Part shown: positions 34,898 to 44,269 of the stretch, piece after piece | Numbering within the stretch: the stretch's first letter is position 1 | Layout: the number at the start of each line of letters is the position of its first letter | NCBI RefSeq assembly: GCF_000429545.1 | Contig: NZ_AUCB01000022.1 | Coordinates: 1 to 64,000 of the forward strand | Direction: 5' to 3' | Origin: Arenibacter certesii DSM 19833 | Lineage (GTDB): Bacteria > Bacteroidota > Bacteroidia > Flavobacteriales > Flavobacteriaceae | Length of the DNA stretch: 64,000 nucleotides | Notes under the pieces: model-generated | Databases searched by the model: none | Told to the model about the DNA's origin: nothing | What the model saw: the letters and a program-made list of their open reading frames with translations, nothing else | Translations under genes and position numbers: made by a program

Positions 34898-36877
34898 ATG
34901 AAAATAGCCATTTTCGTTATAATCCGTAAACAAAAAATCAAAGTAATATTCTTTTTTCTGCTGTCCTTTTTGTTTCTATCTGCACACGGACAGAACAATC
35001 AAGATCAACTAATTAGATTGAAATACCAAGACACCACTCAAACCACAGATCTAGCCGTAGGCCTATGGGCTAATCCGCTTCCAATGGATTATGACCAAGA
35101 CGGGGATATGGATATGATTGTTTCCTGCACAGATGTTCCCTTTAACGGGACCTTTTATTTTGAAAATATATCAGGAAGTGATTCCTCCTCACCCCTATTT
35201 AATAAACCCATAAAGATTGGAGACGGAATGCGCAGTATTACCGTTTCCTATGTGAAAGGTGAACCGCATGTTCTAGGATCTGGGGTAGAATTCCAAAATT
35301 TCAGAAGATATGGGTATACACATCCAACCGGAATTTACAACACTGCCGAATTGCTGGATCAGTATAAAGAGCGATTTAACGATTGGAAATATGTGGATTA
35401 TGATAATGATGGGGATAAAGATCTTATAGTAGGGATAGACGATTGGAAAGAATATGGCTGGGACAATGCCTATAACGATAAAGGGGAGTGGACCAACGGT
35501 GACCTTCGGGGATATCTCTATTTGCTTATCAATGAAAATGGCACTTTTATAAACAAAGGAAAGATATTAGCAGACAATCAGCCTATAGATGTCTATGGGA
35601 ATCCCAGTCCCAATATGGCTGACTTTGATAACGACGGGGATTTGGACATAATTTGTGGCGAATTTGTAGATGGCTTTACCTGGTTCCAGAATATTGGAAC
35701 CCGTGAAAACCCCAAATTTACTACTGGAAGACAGCTCCAAAATGAATTAGGACCCCTAAAAATGGATTTAGAAATGATGCGCCCCGTTGCTGTCGATTGG
35801 AACAGCAACGGACATATCGATTTGATAGTTGGGGACGAAGATGGTAGAGTCGTTTTTATAGAAAACTCAGGAGAGGTTGCACAAAACATGCCTGTCTTTA
35901 AATCGCCCATTTACGTACAACAGAAACCCGACAATTTAAAATTCGGAGCCCTAGTGACTCCATTTAGTGTGGATTGGGACGATGATGGGGACGAAGACCT
36001 TATCTGCGGTAATTCGGCCGGATATATTGGTTTTATTGAAAACTTGGATGGCAGTACCCTACCAAGTTTTGCCAAGCCAGTATATTTGGAAGCAGATGGT
36101 GAGCTATTCCGTATCATGGCGGGTGAAAATGGTTCTATACAAGGACCCGCAGAACGTAAATGGGGGTATACTACTCTTACCGTAGCAGATTGGGATGGGG
36201 ATGGATTAAAAGATATTATTTACAATTCTATTTTCGGGAAGATGGAATGGCTAAAAAATATAGGCCCAAAAGGAGCTCCTAAACTAACTAAAATGGGCGG
36301 TGTAAAAGTAGATTGGCAAAATCTACCTGTTCCCAAACCAAAATGGAACTGGTGGAATCCGCAGCAGCATGAATTGGTATCACAATGGCGAACCACCCCA
36401 TACGCGATAGACTGGAATAAAGATGGTTTAATGGACCTGATAATGTTAGATCACGAGGGGTACTTGGCATTTTATGAGCGATTTAAAAAGAAGGAAGAGT
36501 TTTTCTTGAAACCAGGAAAACGAATATTTATAAATGCGGATGACATAATTGACAACCAACCCCTGCGCTTAAACGATCGTGAGGCGGGTGGTAGTGGTAG
36601 AAGAAAAATTACAATTTCCGATTGGGATCAAGATGGCGACTTAGATCTTCTGGTAAATAGCAAGAATGTGGAATGGTATGAAAATGTTAATCAGGAAAAT
36701 GGATTTACTCATTTTAAATATAGAGGTGATCTGGTTTCTCAAAAATTAGCAGGCCATACTACGAGTCCCACTATTGTTGATTGGGACAAAGATGAAAAGC
36801 CCAACTTACTAATCGGGGCTGAAGACGGACATTTTTATTATTTACCTGTGTCAACCGACTCAGATAAAATACATTAG
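34898..36877 (+). CDS. Secreted FG-GAP/VCBS-repeat protein
   Basis: A 659-residue exported protein. The signal peptide has basic residues, the hydrophobic core VIFFFLLSFLFLS, and a probable cut after AHG. The rest is a beta-propeller-like array of at least eight FG-GAP/VCBS segments, each with a calcium-binding DxDxDGxxD loop: DYDQDGDMDMIV, DYDNDGDKDLIVG, DFDNDGDLDIICG, DWNSNGHIDLIVGD, DWDDDGDEDLICG, DWDGDGLKDII, DWNKDGLMDLI and DWDQDGDLDLLV. No enzyme domain or sorting domain is recognised. Such proteins act at or outside the cell surface, often in binding or degrading polysaccharides. The gene is alone. Confidence 0.85.
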   Translation: MKIAIFVIIRKQKIKVIFFFLLSFLFLSAHGQNNQDQLIRLKYQDTTQTTDLAVGLWANPLPMDYDQDGDMDMIVSCTDVPFNGTFYFENISGSDSSSPLFNKPIKIGDGMRSITVSYVKGEPHVLGSGVEFQNFRRYGYTHPTGIYNTAELLDQYKERFNDWKYVDYDNDGDKDLIVGIDDWKEYGWDNAYNDKGEWTNGDLRGYLYLLINENGTFINKGKILADNQPIDVYGNPSPNMADFDNDGDLDIICGEFVDGFTWFQNIGTRENPKFTTGRQLQNELGPLKMDLEMMRPVAVDWNSNGHIDLIVGDEDGRVVFIENSGEVAQNMPVFKSPIYVQQKPDNLKFGALVTPFSVDWDDDGDEDLICGNSAGYIGFIENLDGSTLPSFAKPVYLEADGELFRIMAGENGSIQGPAERKWGYTTLTVADWDGDGLKDIIYNSIFGKMEWLKNIGPKGAPKLTKMGGVKVDWQNLPVPKPKWNWWNPQQHELVSQWRTTPYAIDWNKDGLMDLIMLDHEGYLAFYERFKKKEEFFLKPGKRIFINADDIIDNQPLRLNDREAGGSGRRKITISDWDQDGDLDLLVNSKNVEWYENVNQENGFTHFKYRGDLVSQKLAGHTTSPTIVDWDKDEKPNLLIGAEDGHFYYLPVSTDSDKIH

Positions 36878-37005
36878 GCATTGAAGGAAAACTACTAATT
36901 ACATTTAAACGCCCGACTAAACGGAACGGATATACAAGGATTGGAATATATAAATCTCACAAAGGGAGTAAAAAGACCTATCATACTGTCAAGAAGGAAA
37001 ATGAG

Positions 37006-37028
37006 GAGTTGTCGTTAAAGGACAACTC
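37006..37028 (-). terminator. Hairpin downstream of the 71-residue ORF
   Basis: GAGTTGTC (37006-37013) pairs perfectly with GACAACTC (37021-37028). Minus-strand sequence after it is CTCATTTTCC, a weak T run. It may terminate the 37071-37286 gene. Confidence 0.4.
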
Positions 37029-37070
37029 ATTACTTTATGATCAAAAACGCCAATTATGGTCTTCCTTTTT

Positions 37071-37286
37071 TTACATTCTGAGCTTTAAACGCTTTTCTAT
37101 TTTCTGTTTGATAACCGTTAAACGCTTCATGATATCCATTATTTTTGCGTCTTTCTCCTTCTTATAGACTTCATTTAATTCCAATATTAATTCCTTAGCT
37201 TCACGAGAAAGGGCTACGCGGTCACTTGTAGAAAGTGACTTCATCTTCCTTTGTTCAAACTCTAGTGCTCTATCTATTAAATCCAT
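37071..37286 (-). CDS. Small helical protein, unknown
   Basis: A 71-residue charged protein (MDLIDRALEFEQRKMKSLST, then SREAKELILELNEVYKKEKD) predicted to be almost entirely helix, with a basic end (KRLKLRM). The heptad-like spacing of Leu/Ile suggests a coiled coil. I recognise no family, although short proteins of this look are common in Flavobacteriia. No signal peptide. The start is the only ATG near an AT-rich leader. It is flanked by a hairpin downstream and a 329-base gap upstream. Confidence 0.6.
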   Translation of the reverse strand: MDLIDRALEFEQRKMKSLSTSDRVALSREAKELILELNEVYKKEKDAKIMDIMKRLTVIKQKIEKRLKLRM

Positions 37287-37615
37287 ATTACGAAATTATA
37301 TAATTCAGTACTTAAGTTAATTTTTCTATTTTAATTTATCCATTTTAAACCGATGTTGCGGAATAACAAATTGGCACTCTTTAGCTAGCAATCTATTATC
37401 GGTTCTTAACATTATGTCCCAATATAAAAATATTACTTCATTTCTCCCAATAAAGTACCGTTCTCAATTCCTGAACCAATCAAATTTACAATAGGTTTAG
37501 CTCACATTAAAGGCTGTTAAAAATAATTTAACAAAAGCATCCTCTGTTGAATTTTTTATTTACCTGAGGATAGAACAATAAAGCTGTAAGTTGATAATAC
37601 ATTGTTTTCAAATTA
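37287..37615. other. Gene-free stretch, 329 bases
   Basis: AT-rich DNA. I see no coding frame or repeat of note. Confidence 0.4.
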
Positions 37616-39037
37616 TTAAGATGCCAATCGGTCTATCATTCCCTTAAAAATAAAACCATGAAATGGTAATACACTATACCAATATAATCTCCCTGCAACT
37701 CCCCTTGGTCTAAAGGTAGCCGTCTGTTTTAGAATATTATCCTCAATTTTAAATTCTAACCATGCTTCTCCTGGTAATTTCATTTCGGCATATAAAAGCA
37801 ATTTTTTCTGGGACTTATCAGCAAAAATAACCCGCCAAAAATCGAGCGCATCACCCACTTCCAAATGGGTTTCACTAGTCCTCCCCCTTCTTAAGCCAAT
37901 ACCTCCTACCATTTTATCTAAATATCCTCTAATTTTCCATAAAAATGTACCATAGTACCATCCGGTACTACCTCCTATTGCCCATATTTTATCAGTTGTT
38001 TTCTGTACGTCGATAATTGCACGTTCTTTATAATCTGTAAAACAACCATATTTTGGCACATTCACATATTTATGAAAATCCTCTTTCAATCGGCCACTAC
38101 TTATGAAAGAATCTTTCCAACTAGAGACAATACTATTTTGTTCTATCTTCTCGAACGCTAAGGCGACTGCCTCTTTATAAGGCATTGGTTTTACATGCAG
38201 CAACTGATTTATATTGCTGGGTTTCCCTACAATTTGCACGCCCATACTATCTACTAAATTAGAGGCCAATTTATAGGAGGTAGAGGTTACAAAATATAAC
38301 CAATAAGAAGAAAGCTTGGGTGTCATTACAGGAACCGTAAGTATATAGCGTTTTAAATCTCTCACCTCTGCAAATTCTAGTAACATCTGTTTATAGGTTA
38401 CTATTTCTGGTCCAAAAATATCATATGAGGTATTATAAAGTCGTTCATCCCCCGCTGCCTTAGATAAAAACGCCAAAACATCCCTAATAGCCAAGGGCTG
38501 GGTTTTCGTATTTAGCCATTTTGGGGCAATCATAATAGGAAGTTTTTCTACCAAATCCCTAATGATTTCAAAGGAAGAACTCCCAGAGCCTACAATTATA
38601 CCCGCTTTAAAAATTGTAAGCGCATAGTGGTTTGAAACTAGCGCTTCTTCAACATTTTTTCTCGATCTAAGGTGTTTGGACAATTTCTCTTCGTTTGTTA
38701 TACCGCTTAAATATATCACCTGTTTCACCTGTGTGCTTTCTAATACCGATTTAAAATTAATAGCACATTTCTCCTCTAGCTTTTCAAAATCGCTAGAAGT
38801 ATTACTCATAGAATGAATTAGGTAATAGGCTACATCAATATCCTTGGGAATATTGGTAAATGTTTCCGGTTTAAGGAAATCAACTTCCACAATCTCAATC
38901 TGGTCATCGTCCCGATAGCTACTAACTGCGCGCTGTTTATTTCGCACAGCACATACCACGTTATGCCCGTTTTGCACCAACAACGGAATAATTCGCTTTC
39001 CAATATATCCGGTTGCTCCTGTAACTAGTATTTTCAT
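37616..39037 (-). CDS. SDR-family NAD(P)-binding protein with DUF2867 domain
   Basis: A 473-residue protein. Residues 1-280 are an atypical short-chain dehydrogenase (NmrA/YbjT type): MKILVTGATGYIGKRIIPLL with the GATGYIG nucleotide loop, then AYYLIHSM, SGITNEE and FKAGIIVGSGSSSFEII. Residues about 320-470 form a DUF2867 SRPBCC-like domain (WAIGGSTGWYYGTFLWKIRG, GLRRGRTSETHLEVGDALDF, FRPRGVAGRLYWYSVLPFHG). This domain pairing is common in Bacteroidota and Actinomycetota; the substrate is unknown, but a nucleotide-sugar or hydrophobic-ligand role is possible. It is cytoplasmic and the gene is alone. Start and length match the family. Confidence 0.85.
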   Translation of the reverse strand: MKILVTGATGYIGKRIIPLLVQNGHNVVCAVRNKQRAVSSYRDDDQIEIVEVDFLKPETFTNIPKDIDVAYYLIHSMSNTSSDFEKLEEKCAINFKSVLESTQVKQVIYLSGITNEEKLSKHLRSRKNVEEALVSNHYALTIFKAGIIVGSGSSSFEIIRDLVEKLPIMIAPKWLNTKTQPLAIRDVLAFLSKAAGDERLYNTSYDIFGPEIVTYKQMLLEFAEVRDLKRYILTVPVMTPKLSSYWLYFVTSTSYKLASNLVDSMGVQIVGKPSNINQLLHVKPMPYKEAVALAFEKIEQNSIVSSWKDSFISSGRLKEDFHKYVNVPKYGCFTDYKERAIIDVQKTTDKIWAIGGSTGWYYGTFLWKIRGYLDKMVGGIGLRRGRTSETHLEVGDALDFWRVIFADKSQKKLLLYAEMKLPGEAWLEFKIEDNILKQTATFRPRGVAGRLYWYSVLPFHGFIFKGMIDRLAS

Positions 39038-39410
39038 TTACTATTGTTTCTATCCTTCAATTAGAAGTATTGCTATTGAATCAGATTTACAAGATCCCCT
39101 CTATTGAGGTCTTATGTATTAGTTAAAAGCGAGTTTATAAAAAACCTGATTGTTTAAATGTATATAAACCCAATAGAATCACACGTATAATGCCTCATTA
39201 TTGTTATCACAATCACAATTATCTTTGATGCATAACCCTTATCTTCCATCCAAATGACAAGGCTTAACCCTAAATTTTGATAGAACCGATAATAAAAAAC
39301 ATTCCTGCACATTCCAATTCTTAGCAAAATCATAAAGTTCGCCGTATTGGGATTTTATGTAACAATTGTTGCAAAGGATAGTTATTGTTTTTGGTATGTT
39401 TGGAGTCGCA
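39038..39410. other. Gene-free stretch, 373 bases
   Basis: Divergent spacer that should hold promoters for both directions. TATGTTTG (39395-39402) fits TAnnTTTG but lies only eight bases before the ATG of the next gene, so it is not a likely promoter. No RNA gene is seen. Confidence 0.35.
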
Positions 39411-39764
39411 ATGAAAATAAATCAAATCATATCAGTACTATTATTGACTTTGTTCCTAACAAAGTTTCTTGTTGTAGATGCTAAGATCCTTTCCGTGGTA
39501 ATGCAGGACGATCAGATAGTGTATGTAAATCCATTCTGCAAGAACAACAGGGACAATAGTTTAGCATCTACGAAACTAATATCGGATACATCTCCAACTG
39601 AAACCATCTTGATGACGGTCCCCTGCTCTACTGTTTTTCAGTTAAAAAGTCAGCAATGGGAACCCATAGCGCAAGATTTATTACATTTTACATTTAATTT
39701 TGAGCTTCCATTTGTTGATGGTCTCTACTACGATAGAAATTACCCGCCTCCAAGAATTGCTTAG
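39411..39764 (+). CDS. Small exported protein, unknown
   Basis: The ATG at 39411 (MKINQIISVLLLTLFLTKFL) is preferred to the TTG at 39366, giving 117 residues with a signal peptide or N-terminal anchor. The mature part is short and has two cysteines (NPFCKNNRDN, MTVPCSTVF) and a C-terminus YYDRNYPPPRIA. The overall plan (leader, Cys motifs, Pro-rich end) resembles small flavobacterial exported proteins encoded next to redox genes. I recognise no named family. It begins the unit DoxX - DsrE-like - DsrE-like - TlpA and probably shares its periplasmic setting. Confidence 0.6.
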   Translation: MKINQIISVLLLTLFLTKFLVVDAKILSVVMQDDQIVYVNPFCKNNRDNSLASTKLISDTSPTETILMTVPCSTVFQLKSQQWEPIAQDLLHFTFNFELPFVDGLYYDRNYPPPRIA

Positions 39765-39875
39765 TCTTAAGCATTAATATTCTGAAAATCATTCGGTCAA
39801 ACACTTATTGCCTTACCAAAGCATACGCATTGGTGAATAAGGATGTACTACTTTATTATTACTAATAAACTAAAA

Positions 39876-40277
39876 ATGAATCATAAGATTGAAATCGACC
39901 GTAGTTCGGTACAATTATTACGGATAGCCGTAAGCGGGATATTCTTAGTTGCTGGACTAAACCACCTACTACAGCCCGATAACGTAGTAGGGCGAATTGA
40001 GTTGGCAAGCTATAAAGATTTCGCCTATTTCTTTGGCGATCCCACCCTATTAGTTGTTCTATCCGGTATTGTTATGCTCCTTGCAGGAATCAGCTTCCTT
40101 ATTGGCTACAAGACCAAATGGGCGGCACTAGTTCTTATTGCAACTTTAATTCCTATAACCATAACAATCCAAATTGGACAAGCAAGCACCTTAGGTCCTT
40201 TATTTAAGAATATAGCCATCTTTGGAGGCTTGCTATTCTTTGTTATGAACGATACTAGCAATTCAATTAAAAAATAA
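39876..40277 (+). CDS. DoxX-family membrane protein
   Basis: A 133-residue protein from ATG 39876 (MNHKIEIDRSSVQLLRIAVS); the in-frame ATG at 39843 adds 11 residues without family support. Four hydrophobic helices are visible, beginning LRIAVSGIFLVAGLNHLLQP with the DoxX pattern of a helix followed by a polar His-containing turn. DoxX proteins are small inner-membrane partners in thiosulfate or thiol oxidation and in oxidative-stress complexes. It is four bases from the next gene, a DsrE-like protein, so they are co-transcribed. Confidence 0.78.
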   Translation: MNHKIEIDRSSVQLLRIAVSGIFLVAGLNHLLQPDNVVGRIELASYKDFAYFFGDPTLLVVLSGIVMLLAGISFLIGYKTKWAALVLIATLIPITITIQIGQASTLGPLFKNIAIFGGLLFFVMNDTSNSIKK

Positions 40278-40281
40278 ATTT

Positions 40282-40698
40282 ATGAAAATTAAAACATTGC
40301 TAATACTTGCGGGAGCATTCTTAATGCTACCCTTTCAAATGAAGGCTCAAAATACAGCGCCTAACGTAAACTATACGGCACTGGTTAAAAACAGCAATTC
40401 CTTAACCGGGGTGATAGAAACTGCCGAAGAACTGATGATAGCCAACCCGAATAATTTTGGTGAATTTCAGATTGTTTTCTGTGGTAAATCTATTCATCAA
40501 ATTACGGACGCACAGATCATGAATCCTATTTTAAATCGGATAGATTCTAAACCCATAAAGATAGTTGCCTGTGGATTCTCACTCAACAAATTTAAAGTGG
40601 ACCGTAGCAAGGTTCCACAAGGCATTCAAACAGTCGAAAACGGTATCTTACACCAATTGCAACTTTTAAAGAAAGGCTATTTAAACCTTGATTTGTAA
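40282..40698 (+). CDS. Periplasmic DsrE/DsrF-like protein (first copy)
   Basis: A 138-residue exported protein. Its signal peptide (MKIKTLLILAGAFLMLPFQM) ends near KAQ. The mature domain has the DsrE-like alpha/beta fold: EFQIVFCGKSI, a helix with IMNPILNRI, then IKIVACGFSLNKF with Cys97 at the position of the family's sulfur-carrier cysteine. DsrE-type proteins pass sulfane sulfur between partners; an exported version probably handles thiols or persulfides in the periplasm (inference). The next gene is a diverged duplicate with the same Cys position, and DoxX is four bases upstream. Confidence 0.75.
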   Translation: MKIKTLLILAGAFLMLPFQMKAQNTAPNVNYTALVKNSNSLTGVIETAEELMIANPNNFGEFQIVFCGKSIHQITDAQIMNPILNRIDSKPIKIVACGFSLNKFKVDRSKVPQGIQTVENGILHQLQLLKKGYLNLDL

Positions 40699-40764
40699 AT
40701 AATATAAACCATAATTAATTTAATTCCTGCATTGCACTGCATGCATTTAAAAAAATAAAATCAG

Positions 40765-41181
40765 ATGAAAACTACATTTTTAAGAACCTCTATTCTAATC
40801 CTTACCTTTATTCTTGGTGGCACTATAAATGCCCAGGAAAAGAAAACTAATCATTATGCAGTAATGACCACTAAAATTCAACAACTAAAACCCATTACAC
40901 TAGCTTCAGCCTCTTTACTAGAAGAAGACGGAGATTTATTTGGGAGTTTTGAAACCATTATTTACGGCAAGGAAGTAACCTCCTTAACAGATAAAAAGTT
41001 GATGGAACCGTACCTAAAAATGGCTAAAGAAGCAAAAGTAACTTTGGTGGTCTGTAAAATGGCACTAAATAAATTCCAAGTATCAGAAAAGGATATCCCA
41101 AAAGAGTTCAAAGTTGTACCCAATGCATTTACCTATTACCTACAGCTTCAGAAAAAAGGAGTTATGGGTTTAAGCCTTTAA
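40765..41181 (+). CDS. Periplasmic DsrE/DsrF-like protein (second copy)
   Basis: A 138-residue exported paralogue of the gene before it. The signal peptide (STILILTFILGGTINA-like, cut near NAQ) is followed by a domain with SFETIIYGKEVTSLTDKKLM and VTLVVCKMALNKFQV. It shares the CxxxLNKF pattern and keeps Cys97 at the same number as its neighbour, but lacks the first copy's Cys67, so the pair may differ in disulfide or sulfur handling. It sits 66 bases after the first copy and 46 before the TlpA gene. Tandem duplication is evident from equal length and aligned ends (LQLxKKGxxxLxL). Confidence 0.75.
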   Translation: MKTTFLRTSILILTFILGGTINAQEKKTNHYAVMTTKIQQLKPITLASASLLEEDGDLFGSFETIIYGKEVTSLTDKKLMEPYLKMAKEAKVTLVVCKMALNKFQVSEKDIPKEFKVVPNAFTYYLQLQKKGVMGLSL

Positions 41182-41227
41182 GGGTTTAAAGTTTATAACG
41201 AAACCACAATTGTAAACATAGAATAAG

Positions 41228-41821
41228 ATGAATAAAAAAATGAAAAAGGAGATATGGCAATGGGTTGGAATAATAGCCGTAGGCCTTATTCTATATACCA
41301 CTGGACTACATACAGAGGTAATTGGTTTTGCCCAGCGTGGTCTTTTGGCAACCGGAATAATGAATCCGAATGTAAATAAAGAGAAATTGTCGTCAAACGA
41401 GGCTTCTTACCCTAAGGCGGACTTTAATCTAGACTTTGTTAATAGTAAAGGGGATCATGTATCTATGGAAAAATTTCGAGGAAAAGCCATATTTATCAAT
41501 GTATGGGCTACATGGTGTCCCCCATGTATTGCAGAGATGCCAAGCATTAATAAGTTATATAACGAGGTAAAGGATGAGAATGTGGAATTTATAATGTTGT
41601 CCGTGGATGATAGTTTTGAGAAGGCAAAAGCGTTTAGGGAAAGAAAAGGATATGATTTTGAAATTTATCAGCCTAATGGTCCTCTCCCACAAATGTATCA
41701 ATCCAACAGTATTCCTACCACTTTTGTAATTGATGCGGACGGTAATTTAGTGATGACCCACAAAGGGATGGCCAATTATACCACTAAAAAATTCAAAGAG
41801 TTTATGCGGAGTATACAATAA
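41228..41821 (+). CDS. TlpA-like thioredoxin-fold protein, membrane-anchored
   Basis: A 197-residue protein with one N-terminal hydrophobic helix (WQWVGIIAVGLILYTTG) and a periplasmic thioredoxin fold of the TlpA/ResA kind. The redox motif is WATWCPPC with Cys97 and Cys100, and the cis-proline loop is SIPTTFVID. Such proteins reduce disulfides, or make them available for cytochrome c assembly and other thiol chemistry, in the periplasm. Here the neighbours (two DsrE-like proteins and DoxX) suggest thiol or sulfur handling. It is the last gene of the unit, and a strong terminator follows 22 bases after the stop. Confidence 0.88.
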   Translation: MNKKMKKEIWQWVGIIAVGLILYTTGLHTEVIGFAQRGLLATGIMNPNVNKEKLSSNEASYPKADFNLDFVNSKGDHVSMEKFRGKAIFINVWATWCPPCIAEMPSINKLYNEVKDENVEFIMLSVDDSFEKAKAFRERKGYDFEIYQPNGPLPQMYQSNSIPTTFVIDADGNLVMTHKGMANYTTKKFKEFMRSIQ

Positions 41822-41843
41822 CTGTATAATGTAATTCTATTAT

Positions 41844-41879
41844 AAAAAAGGGAGATTCTTAATTGAACCTCCCTTTTTT
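41844..41879 (+). terminator. Rho-independent terminator after the thiol-redox unit
   Basis: AAAAAAGGGAG (41844-41854) pairs with CTCCCTTTTTT (41869-41879). The A run and T run make it usable from both sides. Confidence 0.8.
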
Positions 41880-41960
41880 ATATCACTTCTTCCAGCCTTC
41901 TGAAAAGCACTCTTTTTTGAATCGTATTCGATATAATAAAATTAAATCTATGAAACAAAC

Positions 41961-42860
41961 TCAATGTTTTACGGAAAAAGTGCCATGTACCCCTCGTTTT
42001 CTAGCAAGCAATTGCTTCTGATAAAAAGTGATCCTAATACCGAATAACAAAAAGAAGCCTCCAATAACCATCTGTAATGAAATAGTTTCATCTAATATCA
42101 ACCAAGCCAAGAGGGATGCTATAACAGCCTGACCAAGGAGACTAACTGACACTCTGGTAGCTCTCATATGTTTGGTGGCATAACTGATCAACAGCCACGC
42201 TAATAGCTGACATACGACCCCTTGCACCACTAATACCAACCAACCAGCATCGGAAAAGCCCGTAAATGGCTCTCCAATTAGGAAACTAAGAATACCTAAT
42301 CCAACCGCGGAAGACATTAAGGTGATGCTTAAAAAACTCACCACATCTACCTCGTTGAGGATCTTCTTGCTCAATAACATATAAACGGAATATAACATCC
42401 CGGATAAAATGGCCAAACCAAAAGCAAGATCAAAATCTAAATTAATAAAGGTATTAAAGCCTACCAACATAACCATTCCAAAAATGGCGACCATAGTGCC
42501 TATCCAGAAATTAGTGGTCGGTTTATCCTTTAAAAAGAAAAATGCGCCAATACCTACCCAGACCGGAGATAAATTGGTAAGCAAAGTAGCTTGTGTAGCC
42601 GTAGATTCTTGAATGGCTACATTCCAGACCGCCACATCTGCACCAAAAATTAGACCGCAAAGAATAGCTGAAAATAATAGTTTAGTAGAGGGAATCTTTA
42701 GCTTCCTGGTAATTAGCACATACGGCAAAATTAAGGACGCAGCAATTGCCATTCTATAAAATGCGGAAATTACCCCTGGGGTAAGGTTTAGCTTTACTAA
42801 AATCGGGAATATAGATATACAGATTATCCCCATTGCCAAAGCAATTCTCGCCTTATTCAT
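41961..42860 (-). CDS. EamA/DMT-family transporter
   Basis: A 299-residue inner-membrane protein with ten hydrophobic segments in two repeats, each an EamA domain (first: IISVILVKLNLTPGVISAFY-type start; second from about residue 150, FGLAILSGMLYSVYMLLSKK). It carries the usual RxxxAAxxLxP-type loop after helix 2 (FYRMAIAASLILPYVL) and LSPVWVGIGAFFFLKDKP. DMT transporters export metabolites such as amino acids, purines or drugs; the substrate cannot be read. The C-terminus is basic and cytoplasmic. The gene is alone, facing the TlpA unit across a bidirectional terminator. Confidence 0.87.
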   Translation of the reverse strand: MNKARIALAMGIICISIFPILVKLNLTPGVISAFYRMAIAASLILPYVLITRKLKIPSTKLLFSAILCGLIFGADVAVWNVAIQESTATQATLLTNLSPVWVGIGAFFFLKDKPTTNFWIGTMVAIFGMVMLVGFNTFINLDFDLAFGLAILSGMLYSVYMLLSKKILNEVDVVSFLSITLMSSAVGLGILSFLIGEPFTGFSDAGWLVLVVQGVVCQLLAWLLISYATKHMRATRVSVSLLGQAVIASLLAWLILDETISLQMVIGGFFLLFGIRITFYQKQLLARKRGVHGTFSVKH

Positions 42861-43262
42861 CTCTAAAAAATTATTGTCTATAATTGGTCTATACTTGGAT
42901 TCTCACAACTTTCAGCTAAGTCCCCACACCTACATCTACCCACTAAACTTAAACTTCATTAAAAGACCCTCGTATTCATTAAAAAAAGAATGTGCGAAAT
43001 TAGTAAAAATGAAGTCATAGATATCTTCCTATATATCCAATTATTTGTTAATTATTACCCAATCACTTTCAATTAATATAAACACTCCTATCTCAACCTT
43101 TCATATAAATAAATAACTGTTAATGAGTATACTAGAATCCCCAATATTGTGATCAGTTAAAATGGATACTTTTCTACCCTTAGATTATACCTATCCCGAA
43201 CAAACCTAAATAGATGTCCATAAATATTTTCCTTAAATTAGCTTTTAAATAAAATTCTTGTC
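42861..43262. other. Gene-free stretch, 402 bases
   Basis: AT-rich divergent spacer carrying promoters for the transporter and the serine hydrolase. Nothing else is recognised. Confidence 0.4.
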
Positions 43263-44189
43263 ATGAGATCGATCCTTTTCTATTCCTGCTTACTTCTAGG
43301 ATGCTTTTATCAATTATCTGCCCAGCAAATAGACAAGAGCTTGGAGAAAGGATTAAGGGAGCTTGTTAGCGATTTTAAAGGCGATGTAGGTGTTTATGTC
43401 TACAACCTTACAACCAATACTGTGGCTGCTATTAATGCCGATACCATTTTCCCCACCGCTAGCATTGTAAAGGTTCCTATTCTAATTGGTGTTTTCGATA
43501 AAATACATAAAGGAGCGCTTTCCTTAAACGACACTTTGGTCTATGATGATAAACGGGCCTATGGGGGCGCTGGATTGATGCAATTCTATAAGGATAGTAC
43601 AGTAACCGATCTACGGACTCTGATCTCACTAATGATTACCATGAGCGATAATACCACTTCCTTATGGTGCCAAGAACTAGCAGGTGGAGGGGAAACAATA
43701 AATGCTTTGATGGCCAACTTAGGGTTAAAGCATACTCGTGTAAACAGTAGAACCGAAGGGAGAACTAAAGATTGGGATAAATATGGATGGGGACAGACCA
43801 CACCTAAGGAAATGGCTTTCCTATTAACAAAAATCCGTAACCGAAAGATGATAAATGCAGCGTCTAGCGATGAAATGTATCGCGTGATGAGTAATTCTTT
43901 TTATACTGATTATTCCCTATCCCAAATTCCGCCTTATATCCAGACGGCCGCTAAACAAGGAATGGTAAACACATCCCGATCAGAATTAGTGATGGTAAAC
44001 GCTCCTACGGGAGATTATGTTTTTTATATCGGTACAAAAAATAACAAAGATGCCTCTTGGGGTTTTGATAATGAAGCATGGCAGCTACAACGAAAAATAT
44101 CTGCCTATCTATGGAATTATTTTAATCCAACATCGGATTGGAAACCAGCGGAGAAGTTTCAGGATTTGGTAAGGGATCTACGGTATTAG
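43263..44189 (+). CDS. Serine hydrolase of the class A beta-lactamase fold
   Basis: A 308-residue exported protein. The signal peptide ends near LSAQQ (residue 20-21). The active-site SxxK is S67-IV-K70 (TASIVKVP), SDN is S128-D129-N130, and the third box is K231-Q-G (AAKQGMV) rather than KTG. The omega-loop Glu166 motif (ExxLN) is not evident: that region reads NSRTEGRTKDWDKYGW. This argues against an efficient classic beta-lactamase and for a related peptidase or carboxypeptidase; KQG and the altered loop are the oddities. It acts in the periplasm. The gene is alone. Confidence 0.82.
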   Translation: MRSILFYSCLLLGCFYQLSAQQIDKSLEKGLRELVSDFKGDVGVYVYNLTTNTVAAINADTIFPTASIVKVPILIGVFDKIHKGALSLNDTLVYDDKRAYGGAGLMQFYKDSTVTDLRTLISLMITMSDNTTSLWCQELAGGGETINALMANLGLKHTRVNSRTEGRTKDWDKYGWGQTTPKEMAFLLTKIRNRKMINAASSDEMYRVMSNSFYTDYSLSQIPPYIQTAAKQGMVNTSRSELVMVNAPTGDYVFYIGTKNNKDASWGFDNEAWQLQRKISAYLWNYFNPTSDWKPAEKFQDLVRDLRY

Positions 44190-44269
44190 CTACATTTCTA
44201 CCTTATTCCTTGGCAAAAGGATTTTTGAAAAATAAAATATGGAAGAGATAGGGAATATACTGTCTACCC

